DNA of 64,000 bases from Kastovskya adunca ATA6-11-RM4 (GCA_019359445.1 JAHHHJ010000006.1:181020-245019), one strand, 5' to 3'. Shown: positions 33,545 to 43,304, numbered from the stretch's first letter. Program-made: numbers and translations. The notes: generated from the letters alone by a model not told the origin.

Positions 33545-33570
33545 GTCGGACACGGGATGCCGTATCCGAC
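33545..33570 (-). terminator. Terminator between prxQ and secreted-protein gene
   Basis: GTCGGA/TCCGAC and ACGG/CCGT stack around a GATG loop with one C-A mismatch (33545-33570). On the minus strand an eight-T run follows, so it ends the gene at 33629-34024 and may back up convergent prxQ. Confidence 0.8.
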
Positions 33571-33628
33571 TAGGTAGTTGCAGTGATTGACGATGAGAAC
33601 GCCTTAACTGCAACTACTTACCCCCAAC

Positions 33629-34024
33629 TCATTCAGCCGGAAACTTCAGCGGAGAATTACCTGTAGAGGGTGTTTGCAGGTCGCGGAGCCGCTGTTGTCG
33701 CAGGCGCAGGTACTCCGTCGCACTATTATCAATATTCTGCCGCTGTTCGAGGATGAACTCATTCGAGCTACGCTGACCGCCGAGTCGGAGGTTGTGAATC
33801 ATGTCAAAGACGCTTACTGAACCCCCACCCAAAGTTCCTGATAAAGAGTTGGGTTCACTTGGCGAAGCCTGAAAGTCTCTTAAAGGTTGAGCCTCTGTGC
33901 TTTGTGCTAGGGTAGCTTGCGGGAATAAGCCTGAGGCGATACCGAAGACGGTGAAAGCACCAACGCCTATAGCCAGACGAGTCAAAGGCGTTACAGAAGA
34001 TGTCAGAAACGGGTATTTCTTCAT
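33629..34024 (-). CDS. Small secreted protein, unknown
   Basis: A 131-residue exported protein. The signal peptide has basic residues, a hydrophobic core and a likely cleavage after TLAQ (about 41). The mature part is polar, Gln/Asn/Ser/Arg-rich and helical near the C terminus (RLRQQRLRDLQ), with a block MIHNLRLGGQ. I do not recognise the family. It resembles small periplasmic proteins common in cyanobacteria. A terminator follows at 33545-33570. It is 38 bases from the ABC permease gene upstream, so it might be the last gene of that operon. Confidence 0.65.
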   Translation of the reverse strand: MKKYPFLTSSVTPLTRLAIGVGAFTVFGIASGLFPQATLAQSTEAQPLRDFQASPSEPNSLSGTLGGGSVSVFDMIHNLRLGGQRSSNEFILEQRQNIDNSATEYLRLRQQRLRDLQTPSTGNSPLKFPAE

Positions 34025-34062
34025 AGCAATTGAGGTGAGAGTTTTTGACTCAGAAACGATAG

Positions 34063-34956
34063 TTAAGCAAAGCGACGGCGCAGTAGTGGTTGGATTGCCA
34101 GTAATACTACAACGTCAAACCCCAGAAGAACCAAGAGGGCAGTGCCAAACGTAATGGAAGCCCAGGGAGCTTGCATCACAACGCTACTCAATGCCCAGTC
34201 GCTGTGAGTATAGAGGTACCGAATCGGCTCAATCGCATAGCTCAGGGGATTGAGAGAGGCTACAATTTGCAACCATCTTGGCATAAAAGCAAGGGGCGCA
34301 AGGGCAGTACTGGCAAACAACAACGGTAGGTTAGTGACGAAAATTACTGCAATTAGTTCGATGTGACCGGGCAATGCAAAGGCTAAACCTAAACTCAGGG
34401 CGGTCACACCTAAAACCAACAGAAAGATAATTAACCCGATACTTGCTAACCCTAGAACGTCGGGTAGCCCGATACCTAAAAAGGCACTGGCAGTAACAAT
34501 CACAGTCACTTGCACTAAGCTCAGGGCAACAATGTAAATTGCGGAAGCGGCAACAATCGAGAATCGAGAGGCGAGTGGTGCAACCAATAAGCGGTTGAGG
34601 AAACCAAACTCCCGGTCAAACATCACGGGTAAGCCTGCATTTAGCGCCCCAGCAAAGGCAGTAAAAACAATGATTCCGGCTCCCAGAAATTGACCGTAGC
34701 TCGATGTGTTGCCAAATAGTCCTTGAGGGGCATTTTGGAATAAAGCACCGAACAGCAACAACCACATCAAGGGCTGGATGATGCCAGCAACGAGGGTAGA
34801 AGGGCGGCGTTGTAGTTGAATAAACAGGCGCTTGGTTAAGGCAACGGTTTCCTGGATGAATTCACCGACAGTTGCCTTGTCGCTAACTGGAATTTGAGTG
34901 GCGGTGTCTTGTTGCCAGCTCAAGTCAGATTTGGAAGGGGTAACAGTAGGACTCAT
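34063..34956 (-). CDS. ABC-2 type transporter permease (DrrB-like)
   Basis: A 297-residue inner-membrane permease of the ABC-2 class with six membrane segments. A cytoplasmic N terminus (MSPTVTPSKSDLSWQQD) is followed by LIQLQRRPSTL-type sequence before the first helix, as in drug and polysaccharide exporters. ATG 34956 is chosen because the upstream in-frame stretch would overlap the ATPase gene. Its gene follows the ATPase gene by 40 bases on the same strand, so together they form a DrrAB-like exporter. Substrate unknown, commonly lipids, drugs or bacteriocins. Confidence 0.88.
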   Translation of the reverse strand: MSPTVTPSKSDLSWQQDTATQIPVSDKATVGEFIQETVALTKRLFIQLQRRPSTLVAGIIQPLMWLLLFGALFQNAPQGLFGNTSSYGQFLGAGIIVFTAFAGALNAGLPVMFDREFGFLNRLLVAPLASRFSIVAASAIYIVALSLVQVTVIVTASAFLGIGLPDVLGLASIGLIIFLLVLGVTALSLGLAFALPGHIELIAVIFVTNLPLLFASTALAPLAFMPRWLQIVASLNPLSYAIEPIRYLYTHSDWALSSVVMQAPWASITFGTALLVLLGFDVVVLLAIQPLLRRRFA

Positions 34957-34996
34957 TAGTAGTTTTTCGTTATGGGTTGTTAATTTTTGGAGAAAT

Positions 34997-36016
34997 TTAG
35001 CGCATATTTTTTTTCCGCTCTGCCTTGGGGTCGCGACTTCCTGCACCAGCAATTTCAGCATCCATCAGGGTACGACCTGTCGCCGCTAGATATACGTCAT
35101 CCAAGCTTGGTCTAGCTTGGGCAATCCCAAAGATTGGTAAACCTGCGTCCTTTAAAGATTGCTGAATCGTCATTAAGGCGTCACTTTGGGGTTTGACGAC
35201 TAAGTTGAGGGAGTTGCCTTGTGATCCATTAACGATCGCTTCTTGGACAAAGGGCAGAGCTTGCAGCATTTCTTTGGCAATTTCAGCTTCTTCTTTGGGA
35301 GAAAATTCCCGGATGCGGAGGGTGATGCGATCGCCTCCTACTTTATCCTTTAACTCAGAAGGGGTTCCCTGATCAATGACCACTCCTCGGTCAATAATTG
35401 CTACCCGGTTGGCTAGGGCGTCAATTTCTTCTAAATAGTGACTGGTAATTAAAACCGTCGTCCCGGCTTCCCGCAGTTGACGCAAAAAATCCCAAACGAC
35501 AAAGCGGCTTTCGATATCCAGCCCCACGGTTGGTTCGTCCAATACCAGGACATTCGGTTGATGCAGCAACCCGGCGGCTAAATCTAGACGTTTACGCAAA
35601 CCGCCAGAGTAGCTGCCTGTCTTTGTATCTGCGTATTCCTCCAACCCCAGAATCTCTAACATTTTGTTGACTCTTGCTTTGGCGGCGTTCTTGGGGATGT
35701 GGTAAAGTGCCGCTTGCAACTCTAGTAGTTCCCGACCCGTGAGTACCTTATCCAGAGCGACTTCTTGGGCGACATAACCTAGGCGACGGCGTACGGCTCT
35801 GGGATTGGTGATCGCATCAATGCCTGAAACTTCAATTTTGCCAGCATTGGGGGCGCTGAGGGTACACAGACAGCGAATTGTTGTTGTTTTGCCTGCACCG
35901 TTTGGCCCCAGCAGACCAAAAATTTCCCCCGGTTGCACCTCAAAGGAGATGTCCTTGACAGCTTCAATATCCCCGTAGCGTTTTTGGAGGTTTTCAATTA
36001 AAACAGCGGCAACCAT
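34997..36016 (-). CDS. ABC transporter ATP-binding protein (DrrA-like)
   Basis: A 339-residue ATPase of an ABC-2 exporter. Walker A (GPNGAGKTTT), the Q-loop, signature YSGGLRKRLDLA, Walker B (VLVLDEPTVGLD) and the H-loop (ITSHYLEE) are all present. A C-terminal extension of about 100 residues is typical of DrrA-type subunits that may sense substrate. ATG 36016 is preferred to a TTG at 36046. It pairs with the permease just downstream. No neighbour identifies the substrate. Confidence 0.93.
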   Translation of the reverse strand: MVAAVLIENLQKRYGDIEAVKDISFEVQPGEIFGLLGPNGAGKTTTIRCLCTLSAPNAGKIEVSGIDAITNPRAVRRRLGYVAQEVALDKVLTGRELLELQAALYHIPKNAAKARVNKMLEILGLEEYADTKTGSYSGGLRKRLDLAAGLLHQPNVLVLDEPTVGLDIESRFVVWDFLRQLREAGTTVLITSHYLEEIDALANRVAIIDRGVVIDQGTPSELKDKVGGDRITLRIREFSPKEEAEIAKEMLQALPFVQEAIVNGSQGNSLNLVVKPQSDALMTIQQSLKDAGLPIFGIAQARPSLDDVYLAATGRTLMDAEIAGAGSRDPKAERKKNMR

Positions 36017-36116
36017 ATAATTTCTCTGCCTAGGTAGGCTACACAAATCTAAACAATCTTTATTTCTATTTTAAGCCGTCAGCAGCAAGAGGGGGTTAAG
36101 TGCAGCGATCCCTCAA

Positions 36117-36249
36117 TAGACCTCTTGCATAAGTCGAATAGACCCCCCTTAATCCCCCCTTAGTAAGGGGGGAGACTTGAAATCTTGCCCCCTCCCCTTA
36201 CTAAGGGGAGGGTTGGGGAGGGGTCTGGTACATTTTTGCAAGAGGTCTA
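36117..36249. mobile_element. MITE-like palindromic element
   Basis: A 133-bp unit bounded by perfect 13-bp inverted repeats TAGACCTCTTGCA (36117-36129) and TGCAAGAGGTCTA (36237-36249). Inside are two perfect hairpins: CCCCCCTT/AAGGGGGG (36154-36172) and CCCTCCCCTTA/TAAGGGGAGGG (36190-36212). There is no ORF. It is a non-autonomous miniature element between the ABC ATPase promoter region and ctaB. Confidence 0.8.
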
Positions 36250-36453
36250 ATGATCGGTGAAGGCGAGATCCCCGATTTAGAGAAGTTGGGGATCTGAGGC
36301 GATCGCATCTCATAACTCAAAAAGGATTGCTATATCAATTGTGGGGTAGTTAATTCTGTTACCCTAGAACACTTCCTGATCTAAAAGGAGCGATCGCGCT
36401 TCTGGAATTACCCCCGCGATCGCTCCTTTGTTTAGATCCCCTGTATTAACCCG
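36250..36453. other. Intergenic stretch after ctaB
   Basis: About 200 bases beyond the MITE-like element, including HIP1-rich palindrome pairs (GGAGCGATCGCG near 36388 and GCGATCGCTCC near 36416). These two could form a long hairpin ending ctaB on the minus strand. No gene is seen. Confidence 0.5.
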
Positions 36454-37428
36454 TTAGCTACTGACTAAAATCGTACTCATCAAGGTTTGCAGATTTTCCG
36501 TCAAGCCAATTGTTAGCTGATGGGTGATGGGCAAGCTATCAACGACAATGCCCGTACAGAGCAGCATCATGTAGAGGATGGAATACTTAAACAGGGAGCG
36601 GGCAAGTTTTTGATCAAAGGGGGCTTGCAAAAGCTGCCAGGCTTTTTTAATGAAGATACTGCCTAATAAAAAGGCGATCGCTCCATAAATTACCCCCGAT
36701 ACTCCCAAGGGATAAACCAGTAAAAAGGACGCGGGTACAACAAGTAAGGTATAAAACCAAATTTGCCGAGTTGTGGACTCTTCTCCCTCGATCACAGGCA
36801 GCATGGGGATACCCACTGACGCGTAATCTTCGCGAATCATCAAGGCGAGAGACCAGAAATGGGGAGGCGTCCACAAAAAGACAATCGCAAACAGTAACCA
36901 CGCCGCCCAACTCAACTCACCTGTCACGGCTGCCCAGCCTACGAGGGCGGGAATGGCTCCAGCTGCGCCACCAATAACAATGTTTTGGGTGGTGTGGCGT
37001 TTGAGCAAGTGAGTATAAATGCCCATGTAGAAAACGATGCCAGACAGTGCTAAGAGGGCACTGAGCAAATTTGCAAAGACTGTTAGTAGGGTGAAGGACA
37101 AAACAGCGAGGGCGATCGCAAAAATCATGGCATCGCGAGGCTGCACGCGACCAGAGGGGATCGGACGATGACGAGTCCGCATCATGTCGTAGTCGATGTC
37201 ACGGTCGTAAATGCAGTTCAATGTCTGAGCCGAAGCTGCTGATAAAGTCCCCCCCACCAGAGTAACCAGTAGGAGTAACGGGTCTACTTGTCCATCTGCG
37301 GCTAGCCACATTCCGGCGGCGGTTGTAATCAGTAATAGCGGGATAATCCGAGGTTTAGTGAGCTGATAGTAGCTTTGAATAACTTGTAGGAAGTTCTCAT
37401 TTCGGCGGGAAACACTCGTCCCAATCAT
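36454..37428 (-). CDS. ctaB: Heme o synthase (protoheme IX farnesyltransferase)
   Basis: A 324-residue integral membrane prenyltransferase of the UbiA superfamily that adds farnesyl to heme b, giving heme o. It has about eight to nine membrane helices. The first Asp-rich motif [21 protein letters not shown] (about residues 76-96, the DxxxD of UbiA enzymes) and a second loop with [16 protein letters not shown] are intact. It is downstream of ctaA by 68 bases on the same strand and divergent from the ctaCDE oxidase genes, so the locus makes and inserts heme A. Confidence 0.95.
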   Translation of the reverse strand: MIGTSVSRRNENFLQVIQSYYQLTKPRIIPLLLITTAAGMWLAADGQVDPLLLLVTLVGGTLSAASAQTLNCIYDRDIDYDMMRTRHRPIPSGRVQPRDAMIFAIALAVLSFTLLTVFANLLSALLALSGIVFYMGIYTHLLKRHTTQNIVIGGAAGAIPALVGWAAVTGELSWAAWLLFAIVFLWTPPHFWSLALMIREDYASVGIPMLPVIEGEESTTRQIWFYTLLVVPASFLLVYPLGVSGVIYGAIAFLLGSIFIKKAWQLLQAPFDQKLARSLFKYSILYMMLLCTGIVVDSLPITHQLTIGLTENLQTLMSTILVSS

Positions 37429-37496
37429 TATTTACACCAATTCCTTTATTTCAAACAACACGCCCGTTGGTTTCACGCCGCTACGGTGTGCCGACT

Positions 37497-38441
37497 CTAT
37501 AGGGCGTCGGTGGCAGACGCGATCGCCTTAGCAACAGCGCGATCGCGTAGCGCCAAAACTGTAAAAGCAACCAGCGTACCGAGTAAAGCCGCTCCCACTG
37601 CCTGATGAGCAACGGTGAGAATCTCGACTTGCAGATGTAGGCGAAAGGTCGCTACGCCGAGTAATACTTGAGCCACGAGTAAACCTCCGGCAGCATTAGC
37701 TAACTTTCGTAGTACTGGGTGCAGTGCTGGGGTACGCCATGCCATGACGACAACGGCCAAAGTTGCCAGGGTTGCCGGGACAACGCCGATGATGTGACTA
37801 TTCATCACGGTACACAACTGAGAAGCACCAAAGCACTGATGTAGCGCCCAACGGGAGGCAACCAATCCCCCCAAGAGGCTTTGGAGGTAGACCAGAATTG
37901 CCGCGCTCAAACTGACCCAAGGTAAATTTTCAACGACACCAGTGCCTTTGTAAGGGGTTAGTGACAGACCAATGACGAGCAGGGTTGTAAAAAACAGTAA
38001 GGCAGTCCCTAAGTGAGCGGTAACAATGTCAAAGCGCAATAGTTCTGTTACGGTTAGTCCGCCGAGAATGCCTTGAAACACAATTAACCCTAAGGCGAAG
38101 GTGGCAGCCCAAGGCAGCCAGGAGGGTAAGGCGCGCCGATACCACCACGATAGACCAGCTAGAGCTAGAGCGCTCAAGCCAATCAAAGCGGCATCAAGAC
38201 GGTGAAACCATTCTAGAAAGACTTGCAGATTCATCTGCTGCCTGGGTACGAGCTGACCGTAGCATAAAGGCCAATCCGGGCAAGCTAGTCCGGCATTCAT
38301 CACCCGCGTTGCACTGCCCACTGCCATCAAAAGCAAGGTGGCGATCGCAATTTTCCAAACTAATCGACGAATTCGTTCCGGAGGTTCGGGCGGCTCTTGG
38401 GTCGGAAGATATCGGTTTCGATGAAGAACTGATTCAGCCAT
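37497..38441 (-). CDS. ctaA: Heme A synthase CtaA
   Basis: A 314-residue membrane enzyme that oxidises the heme o C8 methyl to make heme a. Eight membrane helices are arranged as two four-helix halves, with conserved His in FHRLDAALIG, TAHLGTALLF, LHQCFGAS and AHQAVGAALLG (heme ligands), and the CPDWPLCYG loop with paired Cys typical of this family. ATG 38441 (MAESVLHRN) is preferred to a start at 38501, whose extra residues would be hydrophobic and atypical. It is cotranscribed with ctaB and divergent from ctaC. Confidence 0.92.
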   Translation of the reverse strand: MAESVLHRNRYLPTQEPPEPPERIRRLVWKIAIATLLLMAVGSATRVMNAGLACPDWPLCYGQLVPRQQMNLQVFLEWFHRLDAALIGLSALALAGLSWWYRRALPSWLPWAATFALGLIVFQGILGGLTVTELLRFDIVTAHLGTALLFFTTLLVIGLSLTPYKGTGVVENLPWVSLSAAILVYLQSLLGGLVASRWALHQCFGASQLCTVMNSHIIGVVPATLATLAVVVMAWRTPALHPVLRKLANAAGGLLVAQVLLGVATFRLHLQVEILTVAHQAVGAALLGTLVAFTVLALRDRAVAKAIASATDAL

Positions 38442-38933
38442 AAAAGCAATTGCAAAAGCAACAAAATTTAGTGAAGTCCTGAGTAGTGGCTCATTCATCA
38501 ACCTAGCACTGACGATGATTGCTAACCCGGCACCCTACTACCACTCTAATCAGCTTGCGCCAGTAACTGCATAGCTTTAGAGATTTTTCAGATTGCAGCA
38601 GGGTTCGCCAACTCATGTCTTAAGTTTCCCGATCAGACTTTTACATTTCTTAAGGATCTCTGAAAACGTGATTGGGTATTGGCTTTTAGTCGGTTGACTC
38701 GGTAAGCAATCCCGAAAAAAAACATAAAAATCCTTGATTTTCACCTCTTTGAGGCTTTACCTGCTTTACCGTGGTAGTTAAGCAAAACCGCTCGTCAAGG
38801 ATTAGGTCGTTCCTGGTTAGGGCAACTAGTAGACAAGAGAAAGTGCTACCTTGACTAGGCGCAAAACTTGCCTAAGCTTCAACTCAGATCGACCATTGAG
38901 ATTTTGCATTTAGAAGTCTTCTAGTCTAAACCC
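38442..38933. other. Divergent promoter region ctaA / ctaC
   Basis: About 490 bases between ctaA (minus) and ctaC (plus) with no gene. It should contain promoters for both oxidase operons. No unambiguous regulator site can be named by eye. Confidence 0.55.
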
Positions 38934-39935
38934 GTGAACATTCCAAGCTCGATTACAACTCTTATTGCTGGTATTGCGCTGACCCTGATTAGCCTCTGGT
39001 ACGGTCAGAACCACGGTCTATTGCCCATGGCTGCCTCTGAGGAAGCCGCTCAAGTAGACGCCCTGTTCAACATGATGATGACTGTGGCGACGGGTTTATT
39101 TCTAATCGTTCAGGGAGTGGTACTCTATTCGGCATTCCGATTTCGCCGCCAGAAAGGCGATAACACAGATGGGCCGCCAGTTCATGGCAATATTCCTCTA
39201 GAAATTGTCTGGACAGCAATTCCGGCAGTGATCTTGTTTATTGTTTCCATCTACAGTTTTGAGATTTATAACGCCATGGGTGGACTTGACCCGATGGCAT
39301 CTCATGACGATCACGGACGGCAAGGAATTGAGCAAGTCGGTAAGCCGTCGGAGGGGTCTCCTGAGAAGAATCTGCTTGCCCTCGATCCCAATCAGGCGAT
39401 CGCTTTGGGATTGGGAGCCTCTCCTGAAAAACGAGGGCAACCCGTGCCACTCACCATTGATGTTACGGCTCTTCAGTATGCCTGGTTGTTCAACTACACC
39501 GATAGTGGGATCACTACTGGAGAAATGCACTTGCCCGTTGGACAAGAAGTGCAGCTCAACATCTCAGCTCAAGACGTGATCCACGCCTTCTGGTTACCTG
39601 AGTTTCGGTTGAAACAAGATGCCGTCCCCGGTCGGTTAGCGCAAATGCGCTTTACGCCGACTAAAGAAGGACAGTATCCGATCATCTGCGCTGAGCTGTG
39701 TGGGCCATACCACGGGGCGATGAATGCCCAGCTCTACGTTCAGTCACCCGAAGAGTACCAAAACTGGGTGAGTGAGCAGCAAGTGGCTAGCACCAACGGC
39801 ATGGAAAAAGCGATCGCTACTAATCCAGCCGACTTATCAGAAGGTGAGTTTCTGGCTCCCTATGTCAAAGATCTGGGGATCGATGCTCACACCCTTGAGC
39901 AACTGCACGCTACTCACCATCACCCAAACCAGTAG
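38934..39935 (+). CDS. ctaC: Cytochrome c oxidase subunit II
   Basis: A 333-residue aa3-oxidase subunit, from GTG 38934. Two membrane helices (about 7-24 and 46-68, then 92-111) precede a periplasmic or lumenal cupredoxin domain. CuA ligands are all present: His217, Cys252, Glu254, Cys256, His260 and Met263 (CAELCGPYHGAM). A loop of about 55 residues rich in Asp/Gly (about 114-170) between the second helix and the CuA domain is long compared with mitochondrial COX2. It begins the ctaCDE operon. Confidence 0.95.
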   Translation: MNIPSSITTLIAGIALTLISLWYGQNHGLLPMAASEEAAQVDALFNMMMTVATGLFLIVQGVVLYSAFRFRRQKGDNTDGPPVHGNIPLEIVWTAIPAVILFIVSIYSFEIYNAMGGLDPMASHDDHGRQGIEQVGKPSEGSPEKNLLALDPNQAIALGLGASPEKRGQPVPLTIDVTALQYAWLFNYTDSGITTGEMHLPVGQEVQLNISAQDVIHAFWLPEFRLKQDAVPGRLAQMRFTPTKEGQYPIICAELCGPYHGAMNAQLYVQSPEEYQNWVSEQQVASTNGMEKAIATNPADLSEGEFLAPYVKDLGIDAHTLEQLHATHHHPNQ

Positions 39936-40063
39936 CTGTCCGCTATAAGAAGTGGGCGATCATTCAAGTACTGATGATTCCATGGTGAGAGTGCCAAGGT
40001 AAACAGTGAGTAATGAACAACCCACTCCTAAGACTGATCGCATCTGTCTAGAGAAAATTTCCT

Positions 40064-41830
40064 ATGACAATACAAGCAGACATTCAAGAGGAAGCAAATA
40101 AGCCAGCTGCAGGGGATGAACCCGCTCAGCGACATTGGCGAGAATATTTTGGCTTCAGTACAGACCACAAAGTAATTGGTATTCAATACCTAGTTTCCTC
40201 GTTTGTGTTCTATTGCATCGGCGGACTAATGGCTGATGTAATTCGCACAGAACTGGCGACACCAGCATCGGATCTGGTCAGCCCGGAGCTTTACAACCAG
40301 CTCTTCACCGTTCATGCCACCATCATGATTTTCCTGTGGATTGTTCCGGCGGGTTCGGGCTTCGCCAACTACCTGATCCCCTTATTAATTGGGGCGAAGG
40401 ACATGGCATTCCCCCGACTAAATGCCGTTGCCTTTTGGATGATCCCACCCGGTGGCTTGTTGCTGTTGAGCAGCTTTTTCGTAGGTGCGCCCCAAGCGGG
40501 TTGGACGTCCTATCCACCCCTGAGCCTATTAATGGGGAAAGCTGGTGAGGCATTCTGGATTTTTAGCCTGCTGATCCTGGGGACTTCCTCGATTTTGGGC
40601 GGACTGAATTTTCTGGTCACCATCCTGAAGATGCGGACGCCAGGGATGGGACTCAATCAAATGCCGCTGTTTTGCTGGTCGATGATGGCAACTTCATCCC
40701 TGCAACTGATTGCTACACCTGTGCTGGCAGCCGCTTTGATTCTTTTGTCCTTTGACCTAATTGCTGGAACTGCCTTTTTTAATCCCACAGGTGGGGGTGA
40801 CCCAATTGTCTACCAGCACATGTTCTGGTTTTACTCTCACCCCGCTGTCTACATCATGATCCTGCCGTTCTTTGGGATCATTTCAGAGGTGTTACCAGTC
40901 CACGCCCGGAAGCCGATTTTTGGTTACCGAGCGATCGCCTATTCTAGTATGGCGATCGCCTTTATCGGTTTATTGGTTTGGGCACACCATATGTTCACCA
41001 GCGGTACCCCTGGCTGGCTGCGGATGTTCTTCATGGCGATGACCATGATTATTGCCGTACCGACTGGAATAAAAGTCTTTAGCTGGTGTGCAACCATCTG
41101 GGGCGGCAAAATTAGCCTGAATAGTTCCATGCTGTTTGGCATGGGCTTTATTTCAGCCTTCGTCATTGGTGGATTGAGTGGTGTAATGGTGGCAGCAGTG
41201 CCCTTTGACATCCACGTTCACGACACTTACTTCATCGTCGCTCACCTCCACTATGTTTTGTTCGGTGGCAGCGTCCTCGGTCTCTTTGCCGGGATTTATC
41301 ACTGGTTCCCGAAGATGACAGGACGCATGTTGAACGAACCTTGGGGCAGAGTCCACTTTGCCCTGACCTACATCGGTCTGAACCTGACCTTCTTGCCAAT
41401 GCATGAGTTGGGGTTGTTGGGGATGAATCGGCGGATTGCTCTGTACGATCCCAAATTCCAACCCCTGAACATCATCTGCACCATTGGAGCCTACACGCTT
41501 GCGGTTTCCACTCTTCCCTTCATCGTCAATGTCATTTGGAGTTGGAGCAGAGGGCCAAAAGCCGGAAACAATCCCTGGGATGCATTGACCCTAGAATGGA
41601 TGACCACCTCGCCGCCCCCGATTGAAAACTTTGAAGGATTCCCGAAACTAGCGACAGGCCCCTACGATTATGGTATGGGCGATCGCAGCACCGAGGTGAA
41701 TGTAGCCTTTGCTGAGGAGAGGCAACCTGTCTTAGCGGCTGGCCCCAACTCGGCTCTACGTGCTGATCCCGATCCCGCCGTTGCCGCGAATCCTGATGAC
41801 CGCCAAGGGGAAAGTCAAAATCGCGATTAG
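40064..41830 (+). CDS. ctaD: Cytochrome c oxidase subunit I
   Basis: A 588-residue catalytic subunit with twelve membrane helices, holding heme a, heme a3 and CuB. The low-spin heme ligand is His in FTVHATIMIFLW, the CuB site has FYSHPAVYIMILP (with the Tyr of the His-Tyr crosslink nearby) and WAHHMFTSG, and HDTYFIVAHLHYVLFG carries the heme a3 and a ligands. It is an A-type aa3 oxidase by the presence of these motifs. The C terminus has a hydrophilic extension of about 60 residues. It follows ctaC by 128 bases. Confidence 0.96.
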   Translation: MTIQADIQEEANKPAAGDEPAQRHWREYFGFSTDHKVIGIQYLVSSFVFYCIGGLMADVIRTELATPASDLVSPELYNQLFTVHATIMIFLWIVPAGSGFANYLIPLLIGAKDMAFPRLNAVAFWMIPPGGLLLLSSFFVGAPQAGWTSYPPLSLLMGKAGEAFWIFSLLILGTSSILGGLNFLVTILKMRTPGMGLNQMPLFCWSMMATSSLQLIATPVLAAALILLSFDLIAGTAFFNPTGGGDPIVYQHMFWFYSHPAVYIMILPFFGIISEVLPVHARKPIFGYRAIAYSSMAIAFIGLLVWAHHMFTSGTPGWLRMFFMAMTMIIAVPTGIKVFSWCATIWGGKISLNSSMLFGMGFISAFVIGGLSGVMVAAVPFDIHVHDTYFIVAHLHYVLFGGSVLGLFAGIYHWFPKMTGRMLNEPWGRVHFALTYIGLNLTFLPMHELGLLGMNRRIALYDPKFQPLNIICTIGAYTLAVSTLPFIVNVIWSWSRGPKAGNNPWDALTLEWMTTSPPPIENFEGFPKLATGPYDYGMGDRSTEVNVAFAEERQPVLAAGPNSALRADPDPAVAANPDDRQGESQNRD

Positions 41831-41913
41831 TTGTAAGTTATTAGCCACTAGTTACTCAAACTATGGCTGATAACTCGAGACTACTAACCACTGACCACTG
41901 AACATAAAAATTC

Positions 41914-42534
41914 ATGCAAGGTTCAACAATTGACGAATCTAAGACAGCTCTGAACTATCACCACAAGGTGGAAGATGCTGTTCATGAGGAACATCCTGAT
42001 CTCCGCATGACTGGAGTATGGGTATTCCTGGCTGCCGAGAGCATGATTTTCCTCGGCATGTTTGGAGCCTATCTAATTTATCGAACTGTCTCACCGATTT
42101 GGCCGCCTGAAGGAACGCCAGAACGGGAACTGCTCCTGCCAGGAATCAACACGCTAATTCTGATTTCCAGCAGTTTTGTAATGCACCGAGGCGACGAGGC
42201 AATCAAGAAAAACGATGTCTCAGGTTTGCGGTTCTGGTATACCCTTACTGCCATCATGGGCGCGATTTTCCTAGGAGGACAGGTGTATGAGTATACCAAC
42301 CTTGAGTTTGGTCTGACGACTAACCTATACGCCAGCTCGTTTTATGTCCTGACGGCTTTCCACGGTCTTCACGTCACCGTTGGGTTGTTACTGATTATCT
42401 CTGTCCTGCTCCGCTCCCGGAAGCCAGGACATTACAGCGATGAAGAACACTTTGGTGTCGAAGCCGCAGAGCTGTACTGGCACTTTGTAGACGTTGTGTG
42501 GATTATTTTATTTATCCTGGTCTATTTGCTGTAA
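41914..42534 (+). CDS. ctaE: Cytochrome c oxidase subunit III
   Basis: A 206-residue membrane subunit with five predicted helices, as in shorter bacterial CtaE forms. The family residues EEHPDLRMTGVWVFLAAES, the Glu of the lipid/proton region in VYEYTNLEF, FYVLTAFHGLHV and LYWHFVDVVWI are intact. It supports stable turnover of subunit I. It ends the ctaCDE operon. A strong intrinsic terminator follows 27 bases after the stop. Confidence 0.95.
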   Translation: MQGSTIDESKTALNYHHKVEDAVHEEHPDLRMTGVWVFLAAESMIFLGMFGAYLIYRTVSPIWPPEGTPERELLLPGINTLILISSSFVMHRGDEAIKKNDVSGLRFWYTLTAIMGAIFLGGQVYEYTNLEFGLTTNLYASSFYVLTAFHGLHVTVGLLLIISVLLRSRKPGHYSDEEHFGVEAAELYWHFVDVVWIILFILVYLL

Positions 42535-42560
42535 GCGTTTGACTGTACGCTGAATTCAAA

Positions 42561-42586
42561 AAGCCCCCAAACTGGGGGCTTCTTTT
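42561..42586 (+). terminator. Terminator of ctaCDE operon
   Basis: A perfect 9-bp stem AAGCCCCCA (42561-42569) with TGGGGGCTT (42573-42581) around an AAC loop, followed by CTTTTATG. Confidence 0.92.
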
Positions 42587-43034
42587 ATGGGTCAATAAAT
42601 CTGATTAAATATGGCTATACCACCTTGAGTCGAATAAAGTTGAGTCAAGATGGTACAGGCATTGATATGGTTTTTGTTATTTTGACGTACCGCGTCTACT
42701 ACTTTTGAGCGCTCTGGTTAGGACTTTAGTCCCACCAAATAGTAGTAATGAAGTGGAAGAAGCGAAAAATACTCCACACCACGGCTGTCTAGTTGGATAA
42801 CTGCACCGTTTGTACATCTAAGGTCGCTCTCCTGCGATGTACAACAATGGACGCTAGCGGCACATTGCTATTCAGGTGCTGTTTTGTTTCCAATTACTAG
42901 AATACCAAGGGTTAATCTTTACTGTTGTCGCTCTCCAGATGGAAAGCCTCTCCAACCGAAGAGAGAATTTAAGTTTTTTATATCTGGATGCTCCGCTCTG
43001 CCAAACTCTGAACATCAAGGTTTTACTGTTCAAA
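42587..43034. other. Intergenic stretch with several inverted repeats
   Basis: About 450 bases without a gene. It contains an imperfect hairpin (42619-42654), GGACT-TT-AGTCC (42721-42732), and a perfect 9-bp inverted repeat TTGTACATC (42810-42818) with GATGTACAA (42836-42844). Structured non-coding RNA or a degraded element is possible. Confidence 0.5.
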
Positions 43035-43304
43035 TTAGGCAGCTTGGCTGACGATTGCCCAGGCATAAGTGAGAATTCCCAAAAAAGCAACACCAACAAC
43101 CGTTTCTCGTTGCTCATTCCAAAAACGACGCGCTCCCAGCCATACATAATTCAATGCCGCTCGTCGTTCGTCACCAAGTTCAGCCATCAGTTCAGAAACT
43201 CTGGTATCGACTTCTTCAAGAGAAACTTCGTCTCGCTTGTAAGCCGCTTCTAGCTGGTCTAATTTTTTCCAGTACTCTTTTGTAGCTTCTAGGAGATTAG
43301 GCAT
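43035..43304 (-). CDS. Small tail-anchored helical protein
   Basis: An 89-residue protein with a charged coiled-coil-like N-terminal two thirds (TKEYWKKLDQLEAAYKRDE, ELMAELGDERRAALN) and one C-terminal membrane segment (VVGVAFLGILTYAWAIV). Cyanobacterial proteins of this shape are frequent and uncharacterised. ATG 43304 fits. Nothing nearby suggests a function. Confidence 0.7.
   Translation of the reverse strand: MPNLLEATKEYWKKLDQLEAAYKRDEVSLEEVDTRVSELMAELGDERRAALNYVWLGARRFWNEQRETVVGVAFLGILTYAWAIVSQAA

Noticed and set aside
42872..43253. Open frames on both strands before the small helical protein
   Set aside because: They overlap the better-supported 43035-43304 gene and have no domain or ribosome-binding site.
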